From: Chrysoperla carnea
Taxonomy: Eukaryota; Arthropoda; Insecta; Neuroptera; Chrysopidae
Reading direction: 5' to 3'
Length of the DNA stretch: 64,000 bases
Assembly: GCF_905475395.1 (NCBI RefSeq)
Contig: NC_058339.1
Coordinates: 13,896,001 to 13,960,000 of the forward strand
Shown in pieces: positions 13,026 through 25,726 of the stretch. The position numbers and the translations under genes were made by a program. The notes below the pieces were generated by a model that was not told the origin of the DNA, did not search any database, and was given only the letters and a program-made list of their open reading frames with translations. Within the stretch, counting starts at the first letter, position 1. Each line of letters opens with the position of its first letter.

Positions 13026-13736
13026 CAGGGTTCGAGGATATATATCAATGGATATATATCATGATATATATCCGATATATATCCGATATATATCACGTAA
13101 ATTTTTATGATATATATCAATACAAAAATGATTTTAAAAAATTTAATATTATTTAGTCATTTTTGGCGTTTGTTACCGTATTTCTACTTCCCAAATTTTG
13201 ATGGCATTGGAGTAGAGTTAAAACCTACAAATACTAAGCTCAAATCGTGTCGTGTCAGAAAAAGTTCGTTACTAAAGAGTAAGTTTAAGTAAGATTCAGA
13301 ATCGGAAGATGATCTAGCTTTATCTTCCTTGCAGTCAAACCAAGCACAATTATGAAACGACATTTTTTTATTTTTTATTTGATAATTAACAGTTTATTAC
13401 GAATGACTGATCTAGAGTTATTATTTGTAATGTTTATTGTTTTGTTGCCTAAGTGTAGGTATGACCATTGACTGATAACAATTTATAAAATTGTTTTTTG
13501 TTTTAAAGTTGATTTTTATTTATAAAAATTTTATTATTTATAATTGATTTTGCCTGATCTAGAAGAATATTTTATGTTTTGGTTTCATTTGTCTGATTTG
13601 AAGTGCCTAAGTAAATAAAACCTTTAAAACATTTTAGTTTTTTTTAAATATCAAAATTTTGATATATATCGGATATATATCAAAAATATCTGATATTTTG
13701 ATATTTATAATAAATATCGGATATTTTCGAACCCTG
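13026..13736. mobile_element. hAT-like non-autonomous transposon, 711 bp
   Basis: Termini CAGGGTTCGAGGATAT and, inverted, CAGGGTTCGAAAATAT. The flanking 8-bp sequences gTCGAAAG (13018-13025) and aTCGAAAG (13737-13744) match at 7 of 8 bases, the hAT target-duplication length. Sub-terminal GATATATATC repeats lie inside both ends. A short frame (13107-13292) runs into a stop and then reads an acidic DSESEDDLALSSLQ in the same frame, perhaps the decayed end of a transposase. Confidence 0.8.
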
Positions 13737-14183
13737 ATCGAAAGTATTATTTTTTCCCAATACTGTAAAGCATGATTTGCGAAAAGGAGACGGTTTAGGA
13801 TTACTTAGAAAAATATATCTTCTTAAGACAATACGCGGTATAGATGAAAACTTTTTTAAATATGTATGCAATTCACCTACGGACCTTTAGAAAAGAAAAA
13901 AGATTAACGCTTTATTGACTGTATCTACAATTTCACATACGAGCATGTACGCTATGACGTTATAATACGGCCGTACAATCGAACAGTTGGTATTTCAAAA
14001 ATCAACTTGAGTGAAAATTTGGCTTAAGCGCCACACGACCTCTATATACAATATAGATGATATTGTAAATTCTTAACGAGTACGTAGATTAACATTTATT
14101 TTAATTGATCGAACATTTTAGTATAAGAGATAATTTGTGGAGTTGGTTCTTTCAAATTTTCTGATTCTTTTCACGACATTCAT

Positions 14184-14395
14184 TTTTGTAGCTAGTTGAA
14201 CTAAAAAGTAAAAAAACAAATAATAGTTTTAAAAATCAAGCTTTTGTAACGAGTAGAACTAAAAACATCCAAAAAACAAAAATTGATGATGGGTATGTCC
14301 AGTCGAGGAATCCCAATTGGGACCTGCGTGGGAAAATGTTGTGAATACTCCAGCTTTCTTAGTTGGTAAGCTTATAGTCCAGCTAGTTACAAAAG
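14184..14395. mobile_element. MITE-like element with CTTTTGTARCTAG termini
   Basis: Left ends at 14184 and 14240 (GCTTTTGTAACGAGTAGAAC) and right end AGCTAGTTACAAAAG (14381-14395) are inverted. Related to 25282-25726. Confidence 0.6.
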
Positions 14396-14718
14396 GGTGT
14401 TTTTTTAACGATTATTTATTTTTTTTAACAACACCCCTATATTAATTCTTTTTTTTTTGTCTGTACACAGAGGACAAATGTATTTAATGTTAAGTAATAA
14501 CTACACAGTGGCTTGTTTGCGCTATGCTATGTTTTGAAATAAACACTAGGATTTATTTTTTAAAAAAATGTTCAATATAGGATTTACGAACATAGAGTAA
14601 GTAGGTATTTACGAACATAGAGTAGTCAAGTACCTTACTTTTTTTAGAAGTACTTAACGAAGCATTTTATACAACAAAAAATTATTGAATAAAATCTATA
14701 TTTATGAAAATATGCCGA

Positions 14719-15005
14719 TTGTAAACTATCTCGTTAGCCATATAAATTATATGGATTAAGAAGAGTCTTTATGTACGTTCTTATATATAAAACAAAGAAG
14801 AAATGTGTACTGTATGTTATAGTGTGTTATGGTTATGTGTTACTGTGTGGGATTGGAATTGTATGTGTATAACTTCAAATGATGTGTCTTACCAGCTGGG
14901 TTCATGTATACACATATACAATTCCTCTTTGTTTTATACATAAGAACATCCGTAAAAACTTTTCTTACTTAATATTATTTAAATGGCTAACGATATGGTT
15001 TACAA
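14719..15005. mobile_element. foldback/MITE element, 287 bp, arms of ~100 bp
   Basis: Left arm TTGTAAACTATCTCGTTAGC and right arm (inverted) TTGTAAACCATATCGTTAGC stay similar to TATAAAACAAAGA(A/G)GAA. The loop is GT-rich. No clear target duplication. Confidence 0.78.
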
Positions 15006-15960
15006 ACAGTATAAGTGTAGTTTTATTAGGACACTAAAACCAATAGTAATCCATAAGTCGCTGGCTCAAATCCGACTCGAAAGAAATCTATTTTTTTTAT
15101 AAACTTATTAGCAGGTATAAACTTTTATTTATTTTACCTGCTCGTGTAGTTGAGACAATCACATAAGTATTTTGTTATAATATTTATAAGTGGTATAACA
15201 AATCAAAAAACGATTGTTCAAAAGATTTTTTAGACAGTATATTACTTTCATACACACAACTCATGCGTTTGTGACAACTTCACCACTCAACCTCGTATGG
15301 CACCATTTGCTATATTTGATCTGGAGATGAGGTTGAAACAGCCTCATATCGGTTGGTATTAAGAATTTTTTTTCATTGTAGATAGAGGGTATAAATAATA
15401 ATAATTTAATGAATTAAAATTTAATTAGACGATATTATCTTTCATCTTCGGGTTAATATAGCCCAAAGTTATGTACAAGTAAAACAATAAACAAATAAAT
15501 GAATTTCTTTTTAGAATGTATATTATTCCGTAAATTAAACAATGTTTGACATAAATGTTTCAACCACATTTTGTAATTATCCTTACTAAATGTATGTAAT
15601 TAACGTGAAATATTAAGGATAACCACAGTAAACGAAACTAGAACATGAAGTGACACAATCGTTAAATTATACGACAAGTTTCTTTAACGAATTCTATTGT
15701 GTACCTATTTAAGGGTTTTCAGAAAATTATCAATTTTGATGTTTAATCCCTCACTTTGATGACGTTTAAAATGTATTTGCATATTTATTTTTAAAGTTTT
15801 TAGTTTTACCGAAATAATTATTTCTATTACTTCAGATATATAGGCTGTCCCGAAAATATCTAATACTAATTTATCGGAAACAACGCATAATTTTGAAATT
15901 CTGTTAAAATACATGCAATTTTCGGGTAGTTTTTTTGGTTGGCGTGGCCCATTTTTACAT
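15006..15960. other. gene-free AT-rich DNA
   Basis: A minus-strand frame at 15705-16064 overlaps a family A repeat and is not a gene. Confidence 0.6.
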
Positions 15961-16290
15961 CCTGTAAATATGAAAAATATATTAAGGTATACTAAGTTTA
16001 AACCCAAGTTTGTAACACTTAGAAATATTAATACTACGAAAAAATTTTTAGGAAAGGGGCTCATTTAATCACCTATTTATTCCATTTCCGGTTGTCTGCC
16101 TGTCTGTCTCTTAACACAATCGACTTAACAACTCGAAACGAAAAAAGATATCAAGCTGAATTTTTATAGCTTACTCAGAGCAAAATAGTAAGGTCGAGTT
16201 CGTAAATGAGCAAAATAGGTCAATTGCGTCTTGAGTCTGCAGGACCTATCTTGTAACCCGTTAGAAATCCAACAAAATTTTAATTTTATA
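15961..16290 (+). repeat. family A repeat, 5' half only
   Basis: Runs from the first terminus to just past the AACCCGTTAGAAAT block; the 3' half is missing. Confidence 0.75.
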
Positions 16291-16874
16291 CAATCACAAT
16301 CTTTATACCTACCGTATTCCAATTAAAAAATGGAAATGAAGTGCGAGAAAATGGGCAATCTTAACCTTTCGTCACCTTAGGGTTAAATAAGTAAACAAAA
16401 GTTTAAAGAACAAACAAAATGTGTGACAGAATTTTATCGAAAGCTAATCCTTTTCAGCTACCTATGCATAAATTTCGTCTACAAACTTGATGAAGTTTTG
16501 AAAAAATTAAATTATTCCCAAACTTTTAATTTTTTGCTTCGCAATATTTTTAATAGATTTAAATCATATTTAATTAAACATTTATCGACTAGAAACAACT
16601 GCCCAAATATAAATGACCAAAACACACAAATAACTATTATCAAATGTGAAATCTCTTAAAATTTTTATAAATCATAAATCAATTTAAAATTGTAAAAACG
16701 CACGTTTTTTTTAATCCAAAAATTTAATGGACAAAAACAATTGTATATACCTTCTCTAAACGGAGGAACTGCAAAAGAGTTACAGAAATAATCATAAATC
16801 AATCTGTTTTACGTTATTACAAGAGAAAAAAAATGCGCGTATGTTACGACAATAAAATCAAAATAAAATAATAA

Positions 16875-17536
16875 AACAAGTGAAAATAAACCATTAACTG
16901 AGTTAGTTGTTGAAATACCCTGTATAGACAGTATTGAATGTCAGTGCTTGTATTATTTTTAACTAACCCAATTATGGCACCATTTTTCGTTTTTGAAAAA
17001 GTATTATCTAGAAAACCTTTTTTTTTTTGTCTATTCATTAATCTTTATTAAGGCTCGCTAGTTGAAGCTACCTATCAATTTGTTTTATAGTTTTGGAGAA
17101 AATGGACACCATAATGTTGTCAAGTTTGCTCCCTCAAAGGAAAACAATAATGTTTACGAAAAAATGTTTCATACAAAATTGTTTATTTTTTTAAGAAACA
17201 TTTTTACATTTAAACTTTTGTTCTATCTCTAACGGTTTACAAGATGAGTCCTACGGACCCAAGACGCAATTAAGCTACGTTGCTCATTTACGAACTCAAA
17301 CTCAATTTTTACGTCTTGAGCACGCTGTAAAACGCTGAGCATCCTTTTTTCGTTTTTGAGTTATTGAGTTCATGGCGGACAGACAAACAGATAGACAGAA
17401 ATCAAAAATGGACAACTCAGATGATTTTATGAAAACCGATTCCAAAATTTTGTTCGTATCATCAATATTTTTAAGCGTTACAAACTTGGGACTCAACTTA
17501 GTATACCTTGATATATATTACATATATACAGGGTAT
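16875..17536 (-). repeat. family A repeat, variant subfamily
   Basis: Both ends match the family. An inner block with GCTAGTTGAAGCTACCTATC differs and is shared only with the copy at 32990-33442, which defines a subfamily. Confidence 0.78.
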
Positions 17537-18720
17537 CAAAAAAAGTCAATAAGAAATATCATGAAGCATAAAATAAGAATACGAATTACAAAACGTATAC
17601 AAACATTTGAATAACATGTGTTATATTTAAGAAATATTTATTAGTTTCAGGTGGAACCCATACATACAAGTACATGAGAAATACATTAAAAATTACTCAT
17701 ATAATTTCAAGTATATTTAAAAGCAATGGTAATATACATACCGTCAATGTTTGTCACTTTAATATGGCCGGAAGTCCGCTCGAAGCTTTTTACTATTTAT
17801 TTATTAAAAGAACTTCATTCAATATTTTTGTGAAATTAAAATTACTGATTTCAAAACATAACTTTTCAAACATTACACAAGAATTTATTACACAAATCAA
17901 AGTAATGTGTTTTTTTGCCAAAAAAGGCGAACTCTACTGTTTACTTTACGAGATTGCCAAAGATGATGATTTCGAATTTCACTTTACGCGAGTGCAAGTT
18001 TTTTTGTTAATTTATGCAAGTTTATAAGCGATGTTCGATGAAAAGTGGAAAATGCAAATGGAAAGTACTGCCTAACAAGCTATGCCTAGTATATTTTTAT
18101 AACACACATACCTAATTTTCAATTTTATGGGCAGTGCACACCCCCCCATATAGTTCAAGTAGTACTTGTAAACAGCCTACTAAACCAACCATGTATGAAA
18201 CTGCAATGTACGCCAAGGACCCTGGCGCCTCTGACACATTGACCCTTTCTCAAAATAAATTTAAAAAAATTTTTCACATTAATATTTGCTGGCTGTCGGT
18301 ATTGCAGATCCAATTTAAATTCAATACCTCTAGCATTTTCTATATCAAATACTTCAAACTTCACTTCAATTGATATACGTCAAATATGTACCTAAATCTA
18401 AGCAGTTACATAAGTTGTTACCAATATGACTGAATGACTGAGTGGTTAACAAAAACAACAGGAACGAGTAGCATGGAAAAAAGTATTTAGTGCTTTAAAG
18501 TTCAATAGGCAAAAATTTGAAAGAGTTTTTCCTAACTTATTCAATTCTACAATTTTCTTTTGATTTTTGAGTAAATCATGAGTATTATGACTGTTTATAT
18601 AAGTTAAGAAGCTAATGCAGAAAATAAGAACATTTCACTTCGAAAAATTCCCGAAAAGTTGGATTTTTGCATTAACCCTTTTATTTGTGGGTCCCAACAA
18701 AATCTCAAAATCACAATTGA

Positions 18721-18916
18721 TCCGTATGCCGCTATAAAAGTTATCCCAGGTCAGAGGTCACAAATTAAGATTTTTCGCGAATATTTGGTTAGCGGCCACT
18801 GTTATTACAAATTTGTATATCAGGAAATTTCCAAAAAATCCCATCATCCGTATGCCGTTACAAAAGTTGTCCGGGATCAGAGGTCACAAAATACGATTTT
18901 TCGCGAATATTTCGTT
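18721..18916 (+). repeat. 70-bp direct repeat, twice, 126 bp apart
   Basis: TCCGTATGCCG, GATCAGAGGTCACAAA-like and TTTTTCGCGAATATTT occur at 18721-18790 and 18847-18916 with about 85% identity by eye. Confidence 0.8.
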
Positions 18917-19164
18917 ATGTTTTGTATCCACAAAATTACAGTAAAAATACAAAGAAAATCGCATTTTACAATATTTAAACAACCAATATTAGGAAAAGTT
19001 TCATAGTCAAATTAATAAATTTTACTGTCTACTATTTATTTTATTTAATTATTTAAATCGAAAACGATGACCAATATCAATCATTAACAGTTTTGATAAA
19101 TTTAGTTCTGTTTCGCCAAAAAAGTATCATTTATTTCATATTTTGCAGATTAAAAGAACCTAAA

Positions 19165-19237
19165 ATGATGGAGGCGTAGTACACATACAATCTACTTCAC
19201 AGTTATCTTCCGTTTGCTTATCTGCGCTCCCACCATC
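19165..19237. repeat. 73-bp mini-foldback, copy 1
   Basis: ATGATGGAGGCGTAG faces CTGCGCTCCCACCAT. A second copy lies at 20788-20862. Confidence 0.65.
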
Positions 19238-20308
19238 TTTATAGTTTTACTTTTAATCAAACGTAACTACGAACTATTTTGATTACCAACAATAAAAAAA
19301 AACGGAAACATCGTAAGAAAATAATAATAAAACCCGCAAATATTAATGCGTGGGGTGTTTGTCGTTTTAATTACCTAATTAATTATTTACAAGACTGTTT
19401 CTGTTATTATTATTAGTTAAATCTTGTACTATAATATTTTTAAATATAATGCATTAAAATGACAAAGGTCGTGGATTTGATTCGCACTAAAGTCTATACG
19501 TCTCGTATCTAAACAAACATTAATATGAAGTATATAAAAAAAAACATAAATATTTACTATATACAATAATACATACCGTCAATATTTGTCACTTTAATAA
19601 GACCGGAAGTCCGCTGGAAGCTTTTTTTTACAATTTATAAATTAAAAGAACTCCATTCAAAATTTTTCATCAAATCAAATCACTAATTTCAAAACATAAA
19701 CTATTTAACAAAAACACAAAATATAAATAATTTTAAGAACACAAGAAAACAAAACTTAAAAAACATAAATTTTAATCACTGTTTTGATTTTTTTTTTTAA
19801 GTTGGAATGATTAAAAACAATTGAAAAAATCACATGATTGAAAGAAAAATTTCCAGAAAAAAATTTTAAGTAAGAAAGTTTTAAATTATTAACGAACTGT
19901 TGATAAGTACGGGAATATATAAATAAAAACGTTTCGTTATGTTATGTTCATATGTATTATATAAATATATGGCGGCCTTTTTATGTATTACACGATCGCA
20001 CGCTGCGACTGTACTGACAGTTCAACAAGGAATCTGACTCCATCGAGGGTATATTTGCTATATTATAATACACACAGAGCATTGAGAAAGCAACATAAAT
20101 CGTGAATTAGAGACCATACTACTACCATCCATACACACACGTTTACATTATGGACTCGTGTACGTGTGTTTATGTGTTTTGGTGCATATAAAATATTTTG
20201 TGTTGTTGATTCGTCGACTCCACTACTTTGTGTCGAAGATTTTATTTCAATGTTTGTGTTAGTTTTTAGTAAGTAACAGGTTAAGGCGATTCTGTCAAAA
20301 ATAATTGT

Positions 20309-20637
20309 AAACAAATGGAAACAATTGACTTAGTTAATTGTGAAAATACCATGCATAGATAGTGTTGATTGTTGTTGACTCTATCACATTACACATACAT
20401 TCATGTTACACATAAATAACTTAATATTCTCATATAATACAAACTATACAATTTCCGCATAATTTTCACCCTCACGGGTAAACAGAGATGTTTACGAAAA
20501 AATGTTTCAAACGAAAGTTGTTTATTTTTTTATAAGGAACATTTTTTACATTTAAACTTTTGTTCTATCTATGACCCAAGACCCAACTGATCCATGGTGC
20601 TCATTTACGAACTCGACCTTACTTTTTACGTCTTTAA
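20309..20637 (-). repeat. family A repeat, truncated
   Basis: Keeps the AACAATTGACTTAGTTAATTG terminus and runs to TTTTTACGTC; the GTCY core and the other end are missing. Confidence 0.75.
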
Positions 20638-20787
20638 ATTTTAAGAACGATTACGTTACTTATATTGAAAGTTTTGAATATTTCATATGATTTTACTTGT
20701 GTGACCCCAGTACCTTAAAAAAAAGATATCTTTAAAATAAACACGCTTTTATATACATAAAAACAATTAATTATAATTTAAACATTT

Positions 20788-20862
20788 ATGGTGGAGGCGC
20801 AGTTTACATTCAGTATTGTAATAAAAAGATATGTTGATTTCGCTCACATGCGCTCCCACCAT
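20788..20862. repeat. 75-bp mini-foldback, copy 2
   Basis: ATGGTGGAGGCGCAG faces CATGCGCTCCCACCAT. Related half-sites occur near 25733-25748 (TTTACGCTTCCACCATC). Confidence 0.65.
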
Positions 20863-22043
20863 TTTGCCAACCAATTTGACATATTTGCAAGCAACTGAAG
20901 AGAGTTTAATCACTGTAACATTTTATCTCAAACATGGCTCAAAATTCTGATTTAACCATTCTCACAAAAAGATATAATAGCTTACGTAAATTATTTGATT
21001 TTTTTACAAGTTAAAAATTTATGTGTATGTAGTTTCCAGATAGTGATCCGATATTGAGGGAGCAGCGCTTTTTAAGCTCGGCTTAAGGGCACGGCAAATT
21101 TGTAATTGAATTTAGATTGCCTAAGTTTCTAATTCGCCCTTGGAAATTTTACTATTATGAACATTATTTAAAATAATGTGACTTATGATATCTTGAGATT
21201 AAGCTCTTGCATCAATCAAATTTCTTTAAACAAAAAGATCAGGCTTTTCTGGCAATTTTAAGCCATTTTTAATTTTATTTCGAGTGTGGATGCATTCCCT
21301 CCCAGTATCATGGACTATCACTGTTTTATTAAATTTTTTAAACTTCACCTAAATTTACAGTTTTTTACAAAGGACAATCAAATAAGCGTGAAAATCGACT
21401 TCCTTACTACCTTTAAAGTTGGTTGCCTAAACAGATAATAAGATTATATAAAATAGTAAGATTAAACTAATTTGACTTTTTACGGGAAAATGCAACAATG
21501 AGGTGTAAATGTAAATTTTAAAACATGATAATGAGAGTCGTTTATAGTACGTGTGTACTGGTAATTGATAAACATAGAAGGGTTGTTTTATGACCACGAC
21601 CAATAATCAAATACAATGAAAGGTTCAGTGTTTTAATATGCAACGAAAGGGGGGATAAACATCGAAATATCAAAACATACTGGAGCCAGGAGTAGAAATA
21701 TTGGGTATCTTAATAATATGAAGTTATATTGATCAGACCCAATAAGTATAAGATAGAAGAGAAGATCGCTTATACCGGCACGAAAGCCTTCTGGTATTTG
21801 AGTTATGTAAATACTACTGTATTTACAACAGAATCAGTACATGTTATAACGATATTATTACATAGACCAGAGTGGCACCGTAAAGGTCCTTAAATTGAAA
21901 TTTTTTAAATATTTTAAGCTACATAATTGGTATCGAATACTTTTTGTTTAGAAGTTAAAACGAGTTAAAAATACGGATAAAATGGATTGAAAAAGTAAAC
22001 GGGACTGCAAACTTACACTATATCACTGTTTAAAATTTATTTG
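20863..22043. other. gene-free DNA, nothing recognised
   Basis: Base composition is slightly less AT-rich around 21050-21130, but no open frame or repeat partner is seen. Confidence 0.55.
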
Positions 22044-22326
22044 TAGTTAGGTTATATTGGCTGTCCACGAAGGACACACTTAGGCTATAGAGCCGATTGT
22101 GATACCATATATGTGTTTTACTACCTTTCCGGTGATAATTTCATTTATCAGCTCCTCAACTTCAGAGGGAGGCTGAGTGCACCTCCTTCATGCATATACC
22201 ATGTACTACACCAGCCCATCACATCTATTAATTAAATTAATTTTGTTGCTACGGCAGGAATCGAACCCGCTACCCTATATTGCGGACAAAATTGGTTACG
22301 CCTTAACCAACTGTACTAATAGGACG
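22044..22326 (-). mobile_element. tRNA-derived SINE, full-length copy
   Basis: Read on the minus strand: a tRNA-like head with A box TAGTACAGTTGG (22318-22307) and B box GGTTCGATTCC (22267-22257), then a body holding GATGGGCTGGTGTAGTAC and GGACAGCCAATATAAC, ending in an AACCTAAC-type tail. Near-copies at 26906-27184 and 4230-4390 show that it is a dispersed family. Confidence 0.85.
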
Positions 22327-23141
22327 ATTTGTAGTTGGAAAAAGTAAATAAATAATTTAACAGTGATATTAAATAACATAAAGTACCAAGATGATGAAAA
22401 TTGCCTTATCAGCCATATTTATCCATAATTATTTCAATTATTTATATCAAACAGAATAAATCATGTATTTATATCATGATATATAATTTTTTTTTAAATG
22501 AAAAAACCAGCGACTTTTGATTCATAACATTTTTTAAAGTACTAAAACAGTATAAAACTTAATAATTTTCCAACCCTATGTGTTTTTAAAATTGAAAATT
22601 CAATGAATATAGTCACTCACTATGATGCGATGCGTGGTTTGTTGCATATACATAGAGTTTGTTGTTTTACAACCCTTTACACAACCCTTTATATATACTA
22701 TATATAATATTTTTATATTTTTAAAGAGGGTAATATATACAAATTTAAAACCATAGCCACTATAGTAGGGCACATGTTTATGTGCAAGGCAAGCAAAAAT
22801 AAGTAACGGAGTAATAGACACACATTGACTGAATGAATATAACCATAACAGATCTGTTAAAATTGCGTATAAAAAGAGCCTTATATATTTATATGCGTTA
22901 GGCAATTATGTAATATTTGTAGATATATAGCAAGCATATACCTACCCATAAATGCAATAATATATACAGGTGATTTATTTTTATTCTTTTAATGATTTTA
23001 GGAGGGTTACTTGGTTTATATACTTCATGAAATTTAATGTTGAATCAATATACTTGTCTAAAAACAGTTCTCTCAAGAAGAAAGGGCTTAAGTCAGAAAA
23101 TGATCATTTTGAGATGTAATGTGTCTAAAGTATTTTGATTA

Positions 23142-23463
23142 AAAAAAAAACCTTTAACAAAAAGAAAACCGACTTCAAAAAAAAAAAATTTCCAAAACAA
23201 ATTAAAATGCACTAAAAAGTAAAAAAAAAAAAGATAATATAATGTAGTAAAAATTATTGTTATTTTTGGAGTCGGTGTCAGCCAAGCTAGTGTAGCAAAC
23301 TGTTCTGTCAGAGTTGTTTCCTTGGCTGACACCGACTCCAAAAATAACAATAATTTTTACTACATTATATTATCTTTTTTTTTTTACTTTTTAGTGCATT
23401 TTAATTTGTTTTGGAAATTTTTTTTTTTTAAGTCGGTTTTCTTTTTGTTAAAAGTTTTTTTTA
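23142..23463. repeat. large foldback (two arms of ~145 bp, 34-bp loop)
   Basis: Arms 23142-23286 and 23321-23463 are near-perfect reverse complements around CTAGTGTAGCAAACTGTTC. They meet at GGAGTCGGTGTCAGCCAAG and its complement. The outer ends carry AAAACCGACTTC, a terminus seen in many insect repeats. The transcript would be a long hairpin. Confidence 0.9.
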
Positions 23464-23722
23464 TTTTGTGATTTTTAGTGAATCTGAAGTACACAAACTA
23501 ATTTTTCACTAAAAAAAGAATCATCGAATTGATTCGTCCTCTTGTCGTGCATACTTAATGCAAATTTAAGACTTCTATGATTTTCTCATGGATGCCGTTG
23601 TCAGAACTAGACCAAAATGAAATGGTACCAAACGGGAAGCACCAGCTTTCAAACAGATAAAGAATCATCAAAATCGGTTCACCCAACCAAAAGTTTTTGT
23701 TTGAAGTCGGTTAAAAATAAGC
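23464..23722 (+). repeat. dispersed insect repeat with ATGGATGCCGTTGTCAGAAC
   Basis: Contains GCACCAGCTTTCAAACAGAT, TCAAAATCGGTTCACCCAA and ends TGAAGTCGGTTAAAAA. The shared GAAGTCGGTT terminus suggests it and the foldback to its left form one element. Confidence 0.6.
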
Positions 23723-23984
23723 TTTAAAATTAAGTACAAGTGCCGTAAATGGATAATAAAGATTAAACTTTCGAAGTTATTTTTTTCGATTCAAAAGAGT
23801 CGAAAGAAGAAATCATAAGATTTGGTTAATACTTTCTTTCCACAAATAAAGTAATACATATTTTTGGCATCGATGAGTTAAGTAATTTTGTCATGAAAAG
23901 GGGATGATAGTATGTAAAGTGTACTTAAACGATTTTAAAAATCATTTCGCCTATAATATGTAACGATGCAGAGTTTGCGGAATA

Positions 23985-24395
23985 TCGCAATGTTTGGATC
24001 GATTTTAGTCCGTATCTCAAAAACTTTTCGACCAGTCATCAAATACACCCGATTGTTGTAATTTTTGGGTCAAAATTACCTTGTATACTGAGTTTTATCG
24101 AAATTGGACAGTAAAATAAATTCCCCATTTTTTGCTATTTTTTAAAGGGATACCCTTTGAAATTCAGTGGATAGGGTATTTTTGATCCAAAAAGTATAAA
24201 AATCAGATTAATTTAATGATTGGATCTATAAAAAGTTACAATGTCAGCGAGTATCATGGGCAAAAATTTATTTTCAAAAAAGTTAGAGTTCCCCACCGAA
24301 AAATTAAAATTCATAAAATTGTGAACAGAAGTGACGGCTATAACGTGATAGTTTTTGCTTTATAAAGAAGAACTTGTCCAGCAAAGTCTGCTGGT
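23985..24395 (+). mobile_element. Helitron-like element with internal inverted halves
   Basis: Two inverted halves (TGGGTCAAAATTACC and its loose complement) precede the shared 3' part GCGAGTATCATGGGC. The 3' hairpin is CCAGCAAAGTCTGCTGG, followed by a decayed terminus. Confidence 0.5.
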
Positions 24396-25281
24396 ATATG
24401 TTAGCCTTTAATTCCTCAATTCTTGTGTCTCGAGTTCCCAATTCAAATCTTTTAATGTTGTATATTTAAAAATCGCCTATAATGTGAACTATTTCAATTT
24501 GTCTATTTCTATATGTGTGTGTATATGTCTCTGTTGCGTATATGCACCCCGAAGGCTTTTATCTAATGACACTGCATTGTGTATACGCAATTCACATATG
24601 ACAAAATCCACCACACAGACGACATACCTAACAACCTGGTTGCTATAAATTCTAGTGATTCTGTTAATGATGATGGTTGGACCTCAGTTCGAATTCGACT
24701 GAACTATAAACACAAATTTATAATGTATGTATTAAATTATATATTCGTCGTCCACATACAAAATCAACTAAAATTCAACGAAATTTCTATCAGACAAAAG
24801 GCGAATGTCATGTGACTGATCTATGCATGCACCTACGCGTATCAATCGAATTCAAAAATAATTGAATCTTTTTTAACCTTCAGATCCCATAGCAATGCAG
24901 GCCGATTTCGATAGTTCTTGCTTTATTGGAAATGTTATATTTCGAAACTGGTTTTAAATAAGTTTGAAAAAAATAATGGAAGAAGGGGAAGAAAAATAAG
25001 CAACGATTGTTTATCACCCACTGAATTTTCATACGTGACCAATTCTTGTGTTTGTTCACTGATTTCTTCGTCAATTTTGGATCGATTTTGAAAAATTTGT
25101 TTGTTTGAAAAGGTATGATCTCCTGTTGGTCACATAATTGTTTCATCAAAATCGGTTAAATAGTTCTTAAGATATGGACTAACAATAACCGACTTTATTT
25201 ATTACGTACGAAGGTAGATCTAAACTCACTAAAAAGTTTAAAGTCATACTTTTTGTAAATAAATAATTGTTTAAAAAACCA
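24396..25281. other. gene-free DNA, nothing firm
   Basis: A minus-strand frame at 24880-25149 has the TCCTGTTGGTCACATAATTG and CATCAAAATCGG wording seen in the dispersed repeats, so it is more likely repeat than gene. Confidence 0.5.
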
Positions 25282-25726
25282 GGCTTTTGTAACTAGCTGA
25301 ACTAAAAATTAAAAAAATAATTTCTTTAAGTTTTTAATTTTTCTAAGTTAAAAAAATAGAGTATAAGTTAAAAAGCATTTATCGTTAAATAGCGTGGGGT
25401 GCTTTTAAGGATATTTTATAATGACTTTACTTTGACCCATATCTGCCAGTAAAATATTTATTGGAATCTAGCACCCCCCACGTTTTTATTACAAAATGAT
25501 TTTTTTGACCTTCGTGCAGAAAGTTTCAACTCTCTGCCCACTGTGGAAAACAAAGTTCCCACTTTCCACCACCGCCGGGGAGAAAAAATTAAGTCTGAAA
25601 AATCACTGTACTAAAAAAAGTTTAGTCTCACTGTACTAAACGAAGTTGCCGCTTTCCACCTTCGCCGTTCGTTTAAATTTTATAAATTTCATTTGTCTAT
25701 CTTTTAGTTAAGCTAGCTACAAAAGC
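25282..25726. mobile_element. MITE-like element, 445 bp, with ~26-bp inverted termini
   Basis: Left GCTTTTGTAACTAGCTGAAC and, inverted, right GCTTTTGTAGCTAGCTTAAC. No clear target duplication. Inside are two related GC-richer blocks with CTTTCCACC(A/T)(C/T)CGCCG (25564-25580, 25655-25670). Confidence 0.7.

Larger units (their letters stand above)
17731..19700 (+). repeat. pair of ~130-bp direct repeats (17731-17863, 19568-19700)
   Basis: Both read ACATACCGTCAAT(G/A)TTTGTCAC, then CCGGAAGTCCGCT and TTTCAAAACATAA. A dispersed element of unknown type. Confidence 0.72.

Noticed and set aside
15705..16064. 119-residue minus frame
   Set aside because: Half of it is the complement of a family A repeat.
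17674..18027. 117-residue + frame
   Set aside because: AT-driven, overlaps a dispersed repeat whose other copy (19568-19700) is not open, no domain.
22250..22326. functional tRNA gene on the minus strand
   Set aside because: It is the head of a SINE whose body follows directly and which recurs at 26906-27184.
23093..23350. 85-residue minus frame
   Set aside because: Produced by the arms of the foldback; no independent evidence.
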